Origin: Mesorhizobium sp. B2-7-1
GTDB lineage: Bacteria; Pseudomonadota; Alphaproteobacteria; Rhizobiales; Rhizobiaceae
NCBI RefSeq assembly: GCF_006440735.1
Contig: NZ_VFUA01000051.1
Coordinates: 1 to 43,941 of the forward strand
Length of the DNA stretch: 43,941 nucleotides
Direction of reading: 5' to 3'
Positions 15,693 through 23,453 of this stretch are shown here, piece after piece. Within the stretch, counting starts at the first letter, position 1, and each line of letters begins with the position of its first letter. The translations under genes were made by a program, and so were the position numbers. The notes beneath the pieces are model-generated. The model was not told the DNA's origin. It did no database searches and saw only the letters and a list, made by a program, of their open reading frames with translations.

Positions 15693-16405
15693 CGCGCTTC
15701 CCTCCGTCCGACGTAGCGCAGGATGTAGCTCGTGGCGATCGACGACAGGACGGCCAGCGCCAGGAAGATCAGCGCCGCGACGCTGTAGAAGAGGAAGGAA
15801 TGCTTGGTGACGCGCGCTGCGACGCCTGACTGGCGCAAGGTCTCGGCGAGATTGACCACCGAGACCAGCGATGTGTCCTTGAGCAGGCTCAGCCAGCAAT
15901 TCTCGAGGCCCGGAAAGGCGATGCGTATCAGTTGCGGCAAGATCACCAGCCGCATCGTCTGCCATTTCGACAGGCCAATGGCGTAGCCACCCTCATACTG
16001 GCCTTTCGGAATGGCTCGGAACGCGGAGAGGAAAACCTCGCTGGCGTAGGAGGAGAAGATCAGCGCCAGCACGATCATGCCGGCGACGAAGCTGTTGACG
16101 TCGATCGTCGCGTCCGGATTGAACAGCCGCACGACATGTTGCAACAGAAGCGGCATGCCGAAGAAGAACAGGAACAGCGTCACCAGTTCCGGCAGGCCGC
16201 GAAAGACCGTGGTGTAGATGTTGCCGGCCAGGCGCAGCGACGGCTCTTCATGCTGCTTGGCGAAAGCGACGAAAAAGCCGATCACCAGGCCGATCGGCAG
16301 CGTGGCGAGCGCCAGCGCAATGGTGACCAGAACGCCAGACGCAATGTCGTCACTCCAGCCGTCCGGTCCCCAGCTGAGAAGTGTCCAAATGCTCTGGGCC
16401 GGCAT
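15689..16405 (-). CDS. Amino acid ABC transporter permease (HisQ family)
   Basis: A 238-residue permease partnering the next gene. It has the TVFRGLPELVTLFLFFFG loop typical of HisQ/ArtQ proteins and the EAA motif RAIPKGQYEGGYAIGLSKWQ. About five transmembrane helices are evident. It lies 77 bases downstream of the binding-protein gene, with a strong hairpin in the gap, and overlaps the second permease by four bases. Together they suggest import of a basic or polar amino acid or an opine. Confidence 0.92.
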   Translation of the reverse strand: MPAQSIWTLLSWGPDGWSDDIASGVLVTIALALATLPIGLVIGFFVAFAKQHEEPSLRLAGNIYTTVFRGLPELVTLFLFFFGMPLLLQHVVRLFNPDATIDVNSFVAGMIVLALIFSSYASEVFLSAFRAIPKGQYEGGYAIGLSKWQTMRLVILPQLIRIAFPGLENCWLSLLKDTSLVSVVNLAETLRQSGVAARVTKHSFLFYSVAALIFLALAVLSSIATSYILRYVGRREAR

Positions 16406-16445
16406 TGACGGGTCGTGTCTCCGTGGGGATCCCGGGAGAAGAGAA

Positions 16446-16471
16446 GGGCGGCGAGGGGTACCTCACCGCCC
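16446..16471. terminator. Stable hairpin between binding-protein and permease genes
   Basis: GGGCGGCGAGG (16446-16456) pairs with CCTCACCGCCC (16461-16471) with one mismatch around the loop GGTA. It starts 11 bases after the binding-protein stop. Such hairpins typically protect or attenuate transcripts so that the binding protein is made in excess over the permeases. Confidence 0.6.
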
Positions 16472-16482
16472 TGGCTAACTTA

Positions 16483-17268
16483 TCAGGATTCGGCGCCGTA
16501 GACGTCGAACTTGAAGTACTTGTCGTTGATTTCCTTGTACTTTCCGTTCTTGCGGATGGCGTCGATCGCGTTGTTCAGCTGGTTGACGAGATCGGTTTCG
16601 CCTTTGCGCACGGCGATGCCGGCGCCCGGTCCGAAGATATCGACCGGCTGCGGCGAGGGCTGGCCGAGGATCTTGCAGCAGGCGCCGTCCGGCGAATCCA
16701 GCCACTGCTGCAGCACGACGATGTCGTCCTCGATGGCGTCGAGACGGCCATTGGCGAGGTCGGCCTGCTCCTCGGGGCTGCTCGGATAACCCTTGATGGT
16801 GCTGTCCGTGTAGGTCTTGGAAGCGTAATTATAGTGCGTGGTCGTGGTGGCGACGCCGATGTTCTTGCCGGCGAGGTCTTCCTTGGTCACGCCCTTGAGC
16901 GGCGAATCCTTCGGCACGGCGATGGCCGACGGGGTGTTGTAGTATTTGTGGGTGAAGTCGACCTTCTCGGCGCGCTCGGGCGTGATCGACATCGAGGCGA
17001 CGATGGCGTCGAACTTGCCGGCCTGCAGCGCCGGGATGATGCCGTCCCAATCCTGCGCGACGAAGGTGCACTTGACCTTCATTTCGTCGCAGAGAGCCTT
17101 GGCGATGTCGATATCGAAGCCGACCAGCTGGCCGTCCGAGGTCAGGTTGTTGAAGGGCGGGTACGCGCCTTCGGTGCCGATCCTCAGGGTCTTTTCCTGA
17201 GCCTGGGCGACGCCAAGTGTCAGCAGCGCGGCCGAAGCGGCAAGCGCGATACGCAGTGCAATACGCAT
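16483..17268 (-). CDS. Periplasmic amino acid-binding protein of the ABC importer
   Basis: A 261-residue solute-binding protein (family 3, HisJ/ArgT/NocT type). The signal peptide is residues 1-23 (ending VAQAQ). The mature protein begins LRIGTEGAYPPFNNLTSDGQ, and shows LVGFDIDIAKAL, MSITPERAEKVDFTHKYYN and GVATTTTHYNYA. These pocket regions and its closest known relatives point to basic amino acids or opines. It is the first gene of the operon, with GAGAGGATTATC as the ribosome-binding region. The 151 bases upstream must hold the promoter, but I see no clear operator. Confidence 0.92.
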   Translation of the reverse strand: MRIALRIALAASAALLTLGVAQAQEKTLRIGTEGAYPPFNNLTSDGQLVGFDIDIAKALCDEMKVKCTFVAQDWDGIIPALQAGKFDAIVASMSITPERAEKVDFTHKYYNTPSAIAVPKDSPLKGVTKEDLAGKNIGVATTTTHYNYASKTYTDSTIKGYPSSPEEQADLANGRLDAIEDDIVVLQQWLDSPDGACCKILGQPSPQPVDIFGPGAGIAVRKGETDLVNQLNNAIDAIRKNGKYKEINDKYFKFDVYGAES

Positions 17269-17419
17269 GATAATCCTCTCATATTGTCATGGCCGCTGTC
17301 CCGTGCGGCTCTTGTGGGCGGAGCTTTTTTACCGCCCGCTGAGGCGGATACTCCCACTCTTTCCAAGAAAAAAGCAACTGCAAATCAACGGCAAACGACA
17401 ATCGGGATGTGCCGCTGCG

Positions 17420-17935
17420 TTACTTGGTTTGAGCCACGAGACCTGTGCTGCGCTCGACAAAGTCAGCTATCGATTTCGTGTCGTCGAGATCGAAGACCGG
17501 CAACGTTTCGCCTTCGACTGTAAAGTCGGCGGCGATGGCGACAATGTTGGGATCGTTGGCCGAAAGCGGCGTCCGGTCCTTGGCTTCGAGCCGCCTGGCC
17601 TCGATCTTCCTGTGCGCTTCGCGCTTGTAACCTTCGACCAGCACGATGTCCGAGGGCGCCAGCCGCGCCAGGATGTCGTCCAGCGTCGGTTCGCTCTCGC
17701 CGCGCAATTCGTGCATCAGGGCCCAGCGCCGGCCGGAGACGATCGCAACCTCGGTCGCGCCCGCCTGCCGATGGCGAAAGCTGTCGGCGCCCGGCTTGTC
17801 GATGTCGAAGTCATGGTGGGCGTGCTTCACCGTAGAAACCGCCCAGCCGCGCGCCACCAGTTCGGTGACCAGCTTTTCCGTCAGGGTCGTCTTGCCGGAG
17901 TTCTTCCAGCCGGTGATGCCGAATACGCGTCTCAT
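17420..17935 (-). CDS. mobB: Molybdopterin-guanine dinucleotide biosynthesis protein B
   Basis: A 171-residue GTP-binding adaptor assisting MobA in adding GMP to molybdopterin. The P-loop is GWKNSGKTTL (residues 9-18); TVKHAHHDFDIDKPGADSFR is the MobB signature, and DIVLVEGYKREAHRKIE is the Walker-B-like end. Its ATG overlaps the mobA stop by four bases (17932-17935), so the two are coupled. The start is certain from this overlap and from conservation of MRRVFGITG. Confidence 0.95.
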   Translation of the reverse strand: MRRVFGITGWKNSGKTTLTEKLVTELVARGWAVSTVKHAHHDFDIDKPGADSFRHRQAGATEVAIVSGRRWALMHELRGESEPTLDDILARLAPSDIVLVEGYKREAHRKIEARRLEAKDRTPLSANDPNIVAIAADFTVEGETLPVFDLDDTKSIADFVERSTGLVAQTK

Positions 17936-18564
17936 GGCCCGAGGCTTTGCAACAGACGCTCCGCCGCCGCAAGATCGTCCGGCGTGTTGACGTTGAAGAA
18001 CGGGTCGATCTTCTGGTTGCCGGCCTCGATCATGGGGAACTCGACCTCGACATAGCCCTGGCGCTGCATGAAGGCCGAAACCCGCCGGTTGTCCTCGTCG
18101 ACGAGGAAATGACGCAAGGCGTCGCGCAGGCCGAGCGGCCAGAGCGCGAAGGTCGGGTGCCGTCTGCCGTCCGAACTGGCGACAGCGATCGCGCCAGGTC
18201 GGTCGCGGGTTGCGGCTGTGAGGCGCCCGACGAGGTCGCCGGGGAAGAACGGCGTGTCGCCGGCGGCGCTCACCAGCCATCGGCAGCCGGTTTGGGTTGC
18301 TGCCCATTCGAGACCGGTCAGGATGCCGGCGAGCGGTCCAGCATGGCCCGGCACCGTGTCTTCGAGCACCGGCAGGCCCATGGCGGCAAATCGCGCCGGA
18401 TCGCCATTCGCGTTGAGTCCCAGGGTCGCGACCTGTGGGTTCAATCGCGCCGCGACATGATCGATCAGCCTGTCATTACCCAGCGAAAGCAATGGCTTGT
18501 CGCCACCGCCCATTCGGCGCGACTGGCCTCCGGCCAGAATGATCCCCGCAACATCTCGGTCCAT
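17932..18564 (-). CDS. mobA: Molybdenum cofactor guanylyltransferase
   Basis: MobA attaches GMP from GTP to molybdenum cofactor, making the MGD form used by DMSO-reductase-family enzymes. The 210-residue product opens with the nucleotide-binding AGIILAGGQSRRMGGGDKPL and has LVSAAGDTPFFP (metal site Asp) and FFNVNTPDDLAAAE at the C-terminus. The frame is open 30 codons further upstream into the transporter gene, but the MDRDVAG start is the conserved one. It forms an operon with mobB. The transporter gene ends only four bases upstream of the mobA start. Confidence 0.95.
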   Translation of the reverse strand: MDRDVAGIILAGGQSRRMGGGDKPLLSLGNDRLIDHVAARLNPQVATLGLNANGDPARFAAMGLPVLEDTVPGHAGPLAGILTGLEWAATQTGCRWLVSAAGDTPFFPGDLVGRLTAATRDRPGAIAVASSDGRRHPTFALWPLGLRDALRHFLVDEDNRRVSAFMQRQGYVEVEFPMIEAGNQKIDPFFNVNTPDDLAAAERLLQSLGP

Positions 18565-18568
18565 CGGC

Positions 18569-19489
18569 CTATATGCCGTCCGGCGCCATGTCGGGTCCAG
18601 CGCTTTCAGCGGCAGGTTGCTGTCTGCCGACGACGCGCTCGCGGTAGAGCGCATAAAGGCCGGAGCCGATGATGATGGTGGCGCCGACGATCATGGGCAG
18701 GTCGGGGACGTCGCCGAAAATGACGAGGCCGAGCAGGATCGACCAGAGCAGGGCGGTGTAGCGGAAGGGCGCGATGAAGGAGATGTCGCCTGAGCGCATC
18801 GCCATGATGATGAACTGATAGCCGATGGGCACCAGCACCGCCGCGAGCGCCAGAAGCATGGTCGCTCGCCCGCTCATCGGCGTCCAGCCGCCCATCGGCG
18901 ACAAAAGCAGGGCGCCCAGCACCGTCATGGCAAGCGCGGTCGCCGTCGACACCAGCAGAGTCGGGATCGCCTCGGGGATGCGCTTGGTGGAGAGGTCGCG
19001 CACCGCGCAGCAGGCGACGCTGGCCAATGCCACCAGCGAATAGACGCTGAACCCTTCGAACCCCGGCCGCACGATGATCAGCACGCCGACGAAACCGGCG
19101 GCAATGGCAGTCCAGCGTCGCCAGCCGACGCTTTCGCCGAACACCAATGCCGCGCCCATGGTGACCGCCAGCGGCAGCGCCTGCATGAGGGCGGAGACAT
19201 TGCCGATCGGCAGATGCGCAAGCGCGATCAGGAACGACACCGTGGCGCCGGCTTCGCCGGCCACGCGCATGGCCACCATCGGCTGCAGCATGGCGGCCGG
19301 ATTGGCAAGCGCGCCGCGCCGCCAGGCAAGCAGGCCGACGAAGAAGGACGCAAAGACGCCGCGCACCAGCATGACCTGCGCCATGTTCATCGATTCGGAA
19401 GAGAATTTGGTGATCGCGTCGTTCAGGGTGAAGCCGACCATGGCCACGATCATGAACAGCGCGCCGCGCAGATTTGGCGAGAGAGGCAA
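18569..19489 (-). CDS. DMT-superfamily (EamA) membrane transporter
   Basis: A 306-residue inner-membrane protein with ten predicted helices in two EamA repeats: the first from about residue 10 to 140 (FMIVAMVGFTLNDAITKF), the second from about 150 to 285 (FIAPFRYTALLWSILLGLVI). This family exports or imports small metabolites, often amino acids or nucleosides; the substrate here is unknown. It may be transcribed with mobAB because mobA begins four bases after its stop. That linkage is probably incidental. Confidence 0.88.
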   Translation of the reverse strand: MPLSPNLRGALFMIVAMVGFTLNDAITKFSSESMNMAQVMLVRGVFASFFVGLLAWRRGALANPAAMLQPMVAMRVAGEAGATVSFLIALAHLPIGNVSALMQALPLAVTMGAALVFGESVGWRRWTAIAAGFVGVLIIVRPGFEGFSVYSLVALASVACCAVRDLSTKRIPEAIPTLLVSTATALAMTVLGALLLSPMGGWTPMSGRATMLLALAAVLVPIGYQFIIMAMRSGDISFIAPFRYTALLWSILLGLVIFGDVPDLPMIVGATIIIGSGLYALYRERVVGRQQPAAESAGPDMAPDGI

Positions 19490-19506
19490 AGGCGTTCCCG
19501 GATTTT

Positions 19507-19588
19507 ATTCTAAATCAAGCGGTTTATTCTTGTTTTGATGCATGTTGTTTTCCCAAAACCGCACGCACTTTTGGGAGACACGCATTAG
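19507..19588. repeat. Palindromic intergenic repeat, copy C
   Basis: The core (19538-19588) reads ATGCATGTTGTTTTCCCAAA, then ACCGCACGCAC, then TTTTGGGAGACACGCATTAG. TCCCAAAA and TTTTGGGA form a perfect stem, extended by imperfect ATGCATGT/ACACGCAT arms. The sequence before the core (TTCTAAATCAAGCGG...) differs from copies A and B. It lies about 90 bases beyond the 3' end of the small secreted-protein gene and upstream of the transporter gene. Confidence 0.75.
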
Positions 19589-19676
19589 CAGGCGACCGGA
19601 AAACAGCAACGCCAAAAGAAATGGGCCACGAATTTCTGCGCGGCCCATGAGATCGATTTGCCGAGGCTCCGGAGGC

Positions 19677-20033
19677 TTACTTCGGCGTCAGCACTTCGGT
19701 GCCGTTGCCATTCTGGCCGGCGATGGTCCACAGCCCGTGCAGGGAGCCGTCCTTCTCGATCTTGTAGACGACGAGGCCGATCTCCTTGCCCATCGCGTAG
19801 CCGGCGGAAAAGGCATTGTCGTTACGCATGCAGATGCCGTCCGAGGTCGAGCCACCGGTCTCCCAATGGATCGTGCAGGTGGTGTCGCTGGTCAGCGTGA
19901 TGGTTGCCTCGCCGCCATATTTCGAGCCGTCGAAATTGGTGCCGGCGACCGTGTAGGTGCCGCCGATCGACTGAGCGGCGGCTGGCACGGAAACAATCCC
20001 AAGCATAGCAAGTGAAAGCATGAATGTGCGCAT
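19677..20033 (-). CDS. Small exported protein, function unknown
   Basis: A 118-residue protein with a signal peptide (about residues 1-21, ending VPAAA|QS) and a mature beta-rich domain. Its repeated Gly/Thr strands (GGTYTVAGTNFDGSKYGGEA, TCTIHWETGG) and a pair of cysteines (CTIHW and GICMRND) suggest a disulfide-bonded beta-barrel. ATG 20033 is preferred over a GTG two codons earlier because GGGGGAG lies five bases upstream of it. Relatives occur as single copies in rhizobia; I know no function. Confidence 0.75.
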   Translation of the reverse strand: MRTFMLSLAMLGIVSVPAAAQSIGGTYTVAGTNFDGSKYGGEATITLTSDTTCTIHWETGGSTSDGICMRNDNAFSAGYAMGKEIGLVVYKIEKDGSLHGLWTIAGQNGNGTEVLTPK

Positions 20034-20145
20034 GTGCACTCCCCCTAGAGCGAAAATCGCGCTCGAAGGCTAGGCCGGAAAAGGTTGGCGGTAAATCGGC
20101 CGGAAGGCGGCTGGGGCGCTTTATTTTCAGTGCAGCCGGCTGGTC

Positions 20146-20640
20146 TCAGGGGCCGCGCAGGCTCTTGGCGATGGCGCCGGCAAGCGGGTCGTATTTTGCC
20201 TTGAGCGACGAGGGGTATTCGAGAAAGACGGTTCGGATCACGTCATCCTTGCCGAACAGGCGACGCTCATAAAAAATCTTGCCATCCTTGGTGCCTGACA
20301 GCACGGCCCAGTTCTTGCCACTCTTGGAGTAGGTGACCTTGTAGCCGGACTCGGTGCTGGCTTTTTCATCATCGACGAAACTGCGCGGCGTTTCATTGTC
20401 GACGTTGTTGATGCCGGAGCAGGTCAGCTCGGCGCCGTCGGCGCTAAGCCATTGTTGTCCATCGCCATTTTCTGGCTCTGGCAGAGGGTTGTTGAAGATT
20501 TCGTCGGGAAACGTGCATGACTGGCCGAACCGGGCATTCACGTAAGTGAACGGCTTGGCGGTCGCCGTCGTCGTCATGATTGTCGACAGGGACAAGATGA
20601 CCGCCACTGACGGCCAGCCGATGCGCTGCGGGCGTTGCAT
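20146..20640 (-). CDS. Exported protein, function unknown
   Basis: A 164-residue protein with a signal peptide (about 1-28, ending TATAK). The mature part has two cysteines likely to be bridged (GQSCTFPDEI and AELTCSGIN) and the segments KTGKIFYERR-like DGKIFYERRLFGKDDVIRT and FLEYPSSLKAKYDP. The ATG follows GGGGGGATC. The last block (VIRTVFLEYPSSLKAKYDPL) is a pattern I recognise from small periplasmic proteins of alphaproteobacteria that have no named function. It is downstream of moaA's start side but on the same strand, with a 55-base gap after moaA's end, so co-transcription is not obvious. Confidence 0.7.
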   Translation of the reverse strand: MQRPQRIGWPSVAVILSLSTIMTTTATAKPFTYVNARFGQSCTFPDEIFNNPLPEPENGDGQQWLSADGAELTCSGINNVDNETPRSFVDDEKASTESGYKVTYSKSGKNWAVLSGTKDGKIFYERRLFGKDDVIRTVFLEYPSSLKAKYDPLAGAIAKSLRGP

Positions 20641-20695
20641 GATCCCCCCTTCGGTCGATGACCAGAAGCGATCATGCACCAATCGGCGGGAAAAA

Positions 20696-21691
20696 TCAGC
20701 CGCCGGTGACGCTCATATGCCGCGAAACCGATGGACGGCTGGTGCGGCGGTCGATGATGAAATCATGACCCTTGGGCTTGCGGCCGATGGCTTCGTCGAT
20801 CGCAGCGTCGAGCAGCTCGTTGCCTTCGGATGCGCGCAGCGGTGCTCGCAGATCGGCGGCATCCTCCTGGCCAAGGCACATATAGAGCGTGCCGGTGCAG
20901 GTCAGCCGCACGCGGTTGCAGCTCTCGCAGAAATTATGCGTCATCGGCGTGATGAAGCCTAGCCGGCCGCCGGTCTCGGTGACATGGACATAGCGGGCAG
21001 GGCCGCCGGTCTTGTAAGGAATGTCGGCGAGCGTGAACTGGCGCTCCAGCGAGGCGCGCAGCATCGACAGCGGTAAATACTGGTCGGTGCGGTCGGCCTC
21101 GATCTCGCCCATCGGCATCGTCTCGATGAGGGTTAGGTCCATGCCGCGGCCATGCGCCCAGCGCATCAGCTCGGGGATCTCGGCATCGTTGAAGTCGCGC
21201 AGCGCAACCGCGTTGAGCTTGATCTTCAACCCGGCCTTCTGCGCGGCATCGATGCCTTCCATGACCTTGCCGAGATTGCCCCAGCGCGTGATCTGGTGGA
21301 ATTTTTCGGCATCGAGCGTGTCGAGCGAGACGTTGATGCGCTTGACGCCGCAATCGGCGAGCTCGGCGGCAAAGCGCGAAAGCTGCGAGCCATTGGTGGT
21401 CAGCGTCAGCTCTTCCAGGGCGCCACTCGCGAGATGTCGCGACAGCTGGCGCACCAGATGCATGATGTTCTTGCGCACCAGCGGCTCGCCGCCGGTCAGC
21501 CGCAACTTCTTCACGCCCTTCTCGATGAAAACGGTGCAGAGCCGGTCAAGCTCTTCCAACGACAGCAGATCCTTCTTCGGCAGGAAGGTCATGTCCTCGG
21601 CCATGCAATAGGTGCAGCGGAAATCGCAACGGTCGGTGACCGACACGCGCAGGTAGCTGATCGTGCGACCGAAGGGGTCGATCATGTCCAT
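20696..21691 (-). CDS. moaA: GTP 3',8-cyclase MoaA
   Basis: This radical SAM enzyme converts GTP to the cyclic intermediate that MoaC turns into precursor Z, the first step of molybdenum cofactor synthesis. The 331-residue product has the N-terminal cluster Cys22-x3-Cys26-x2-Cys29 (TDRCDFRCTYC), the second C-x2-C-x13-C cluster in NFCESCNRVRLTCTG...CLG, the SAM segment LRLTGGEPLVR, and the essential C-terminal GG (SVTGG). It is separated from mobAB by three other genes. I see no molybdenum-cofactor riboswitch upstream. Confidence 0.96.
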   Translation of the reverse strand: MDMIDPFGRTISYLRVSVTDRCDFRCTYCMAEDMTFLPKKDLLSLEELDRLCTVFIEKGVKKLRLTGGEPLVRKNIMHLVRQLSRHLASGALEELTLTTNGSQLSRFAAELADCGVKRINVSLDTLDAEKFHQITRWGNLGKVMEGIDAAQKAGLKIKLNAVALRDFNDAEIPELMRWAHGRGMDLTLIETMPMGEIEADRTDQYLPLSMLRASLERQFTLADIPYKTGGPARYVHVTETGGRLGFITPMTHNFCESCNRVRLTCTGTLYMCLGQEDAADLRAPLRASEGNELLDAAIDEAIGRKPKGHDFIIDRRTSRPSVSRHMSVTGG

Positions 21692-21888
21692 CTTGAAGCG
21701 TTTCCGTGGCCGTTGGCGGCGTCGTTATATACAGCTATGTGATACGATCCAATGCCGCATTCAAGATAGAACGTCTTGATCTTTGGTAACATTCCCCGAC
21801 CGACATCGCATGTCGGCTGCTTCCTAATGATCCTTTTCGGATCGAGCGAAGCGGCGTAGGGAAGGGCGCAACCCAGACAGGACCAGTC
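21692..21888. promoter_or_regulatory. Divergent region between moaA and DUF971 gene
   Basis: About 197 bases contain the palindrome CCGACAT (21810-21816), CGC, ATGTCGG (21820-21826), and a small hairpin GATCC-TTTTC-GGATC at about 21829-21843. Either could be an operator or leader hairpin. No promoter hexamers are clear. Confidence 0.35.
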
Positions 21889-22242
21889 ATGACCGCGCCA
21901 AAGGAACTCAGGGTCTCGAAGGACCGCAAGCTCTTGACCGTGACCTTTCCGGGTCATCAGCCGTTCGATCTGCCGGCGGAACTCCTGCGCGTGGCCTCGC
22001 CATCGGCGGAAGTTCAGGGCCATTCGCCGGAGCAGCGGGTGACGGTCCCCGGCAAGCGCAATGTCGCGATCCTCAAGATCGAGCCGGTCGGCAATTATGC
22101 GGTGCGCATCACCTTCGACGATTTCCACGACACCGGCATCTTCACCTGGAACTATCTGCATACGCTCGGCCACGAAAAGGACGAGCGGTGGAACGCCTAT
22201 CTTGCCGAGTTGGCTGAGAAGGGGCTGAGCCGGGACCGTTAG
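21889..22242 (+). CDS. DUF971 / gamma-butyrobetaine hydroxylase-like N-terminal domain protein
   Basis: A 117-residue soluble protein of the DUF971 family. The family hallmark runs through LTVTFPGHQPFDLPAELLRV, then the positive PVGNYAVRITFDDFHDTGIF, ending TWNYLHTLG. It is found next to iron-sulfur assembly genes or cofactor genes in many bacteria. Free-standing examples have no proven role. Being divergent from moaA, an iron-sulfur enzyme gene, is suggestive but not evidence. It may share a transcript with the FMN-binding protein gene downstream. Confidence 0.85.
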   Translation: MTAPKELRVSKDRKLLTVTFPGHQPFDLPAELLRVASPSAEVQGHSPEQRVTVPGKRNVAILKIEPVGNYAVRITFDDFHDTGIFTWNYLHTLGHEKDERWNAYLAELAEKGLSRDR

Positions 22243-22335
22243 CGCGGCGCGTGGCAGTCCCATGTCGGCAGCCGACTGTCGTCAAGGCGTCATGGACATG
22301 GCGTAGCGCCGGCAAAAGATCAGGAGGCGAAAAAG

Positions 22336-22944
22336 ATGCGCATCACATCCGTCGAACAGCTCGAGGCGCTTTACGGCCTGCCGGGCGAGGCCTCGATAGT
22401 CAAGGAACTCGACCATGTGATTCCCGAATATGCCGCGTTCATCGAGGCCTCGCCCTTCGTGGCGCTGGCGACCAGCGGGCCGGAGGGGCTCGACTGCTCG
22501 CCGCGTGGCGATCTCGCCGGCTTCGTGCGTATCGTCGATGACAGGACGCTGATGATGCCGGACAGGCGCGGCAACAACCGCGCCGATTCGCTGAAGAACA
22601 TCATTCGCGATCCCCGCGTCGGGCTGCTGTTTCTCGTGCCGGGCTCGGGTACGACACTGCGCATCAACGGCCGCGCGCATATCACCACCGATACCGAGCC
22701 TTGCGCGTCCTTCATGGTCGACGGCAAGCCGGCCCGCTCGGTTACCGTCATCGAGGTCGACACGGTCTATTTCCAGTGCGCCCGCGCCATCGTGCGCTCG
22801 GAACTCTGGAACCCGGCCAGGCATGTCGATCCGAGGTCGCTGCCGACGCCTGGCCAGATTCTCGAGGTCACCAGCCGCAAGAACATCGACGGCGAGACCT
22901 ACGACAAGGAATGGCCTGAGCGGGCGAAAAAGACGATGTGGTAA
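22336..22944 (+). CDS. Pyridoxamine 5'-phosphate oxidase-family FMN-binding protein
   Basis: A 202-residue split-barrel flavoprotein of the MSMEG_1061-like sub-family. FMN-binding segments include ASPFVALATSGPEGLDCSPR, LMMPDRRGNNRADSLKNII and VGLLFLVPGSGTTLRINGRA. Relatives reduce or oxidise small substrates with FMN or F420; here FMN is likely. The C-terminal motif CARAIVRSELWNPARHVD is typical. It starts 93 bases after the DUF971 gene with AGGAGG in front, and ends near the convergent marR gene. Confidence 0.88.
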   Translation: MRITSVEQLEALYGLPGEASIVKELDHVIPEYAAFIEASPFVALATSGPEGLDCSPRGDLAGFVRIVDDRTLMMPDRRGNNRADSLKNIIRDPRVGLLFLVPGSGTTLRINGRAHITTDTEPCASFMVDGKPARSVTVIEVDTVYFQCARAIVRSELWNPARHVDPRSLPTPGQILEVTSRKNIDGETYDKEWPERAKKTMW

Positions 22945-22953
22945 GCCTAAAAG

Positions 22954-23406
22954 TCAGGCTTCCTTCAACACGTCATAGATTTTGCGCATCTGCTCGCCGA
23001 TCATGTCGCACTGCTCCGGCGTCGATTGGCTCATGGCTTTTTCGATCAGCGCCATATGCACCTTCAGCGCCTGCATCAGCAGGGCCTCGCCGGCCTCGGT
23101 GAGGTTGAGCCGCAGCACCCGCTTGTCCTTCTCGTCGCTTTCGCGACGCAGCAGGCCACGGGTTTCCAACTGCGGCAACAGCATGGTGATGTTGGAGCGA
23201 CCGACCAGGAGCTTGCGGGCAAGGTCGTGCTGCGACATGCCGGGGTGGCGGTAAAGGTTCATCAGCACGTCGAGCTGCGCCGGCTTGAGGTCGAGCGGGG
23301 CGAGCTTCACCGCCAGCGTGCGCTCCAGCACATGGCAGGCGCGCGCCACCGCAACCCAGTTGCGAAAGCGAGGATTGTCCCAGGGCAGCTCTTGTTTAAT
23401 GTTCAT
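22954..23406 (-). CDS. MarR-family transcriptional regulator
   Basis: A 150-residue winged-helix repressor. The recognition part is MSQHDLARKLLVGRSNITML (about residues 56-75), followed by the wing (RRESDEKDKRVLRLNLTEAG) and a C-terminal dimerisation helix. The start at 23406 gives MNIKQELPWDNPRFRNW; no Shine-Dalgarno sequence is evident and the start lies inside operator half 1, so translation may be leaderless or the true start lies further in. It is divergent from an alpha/beta hydrolase gene with two operator palindromes between, so it very probably represses that gene and itself. The inducer is unknown. Confidence 0.9.
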   Translation of the reverse strand: MNIKQELPWDNPRFRNWVAVARACHVLERTLAVKLAPLDLKPAQLDVLMNLYRHPGMSQHDLARKLLVGRSNITMLLPQLETRGLLRRESDEKDKRVLRLNLTEAGEALLMQALKVHMALIEKAMSQSTPEQCDMIGEQMRKIYDVLKEA

Positions 23407-23434
23407 GTTTGAACTATTATGTTCATGCTTGAAC
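23401..23434. promoter_or_regulatory. Two tandem MarR operator palindromes
   Basis: GTTCATGTTTGAAC (23401-23414) and GTTCATGCTTGAAC (23421-23434) are both perfect in their five-base arms, and their centres are 20 bases apart, so two dimers would bind the same DNA face. The first overlaps the marR start codon; the second lies 19 bases before the hydrolase start codon. This is the expected layout for autorepression and control of the divergent gene. Confidence 0.75.
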
Positions 23435-23453
23435 GAATGGATGGATCGCCAAT

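Noticed and set aside
5592..19588. The three palindromic repeats as a CRISPR array
   Set aside because: The copies lie many kilobases apart, are internally palindromic, and have no spacers or cas genes.
21692..21888. A possible molybdenum-cofactor riboswitch or tRNA-like fold upstream of moaA
   Set aside because: Only small isolated hairpins are present; I could not fit the conserved core or a cloverleaf.
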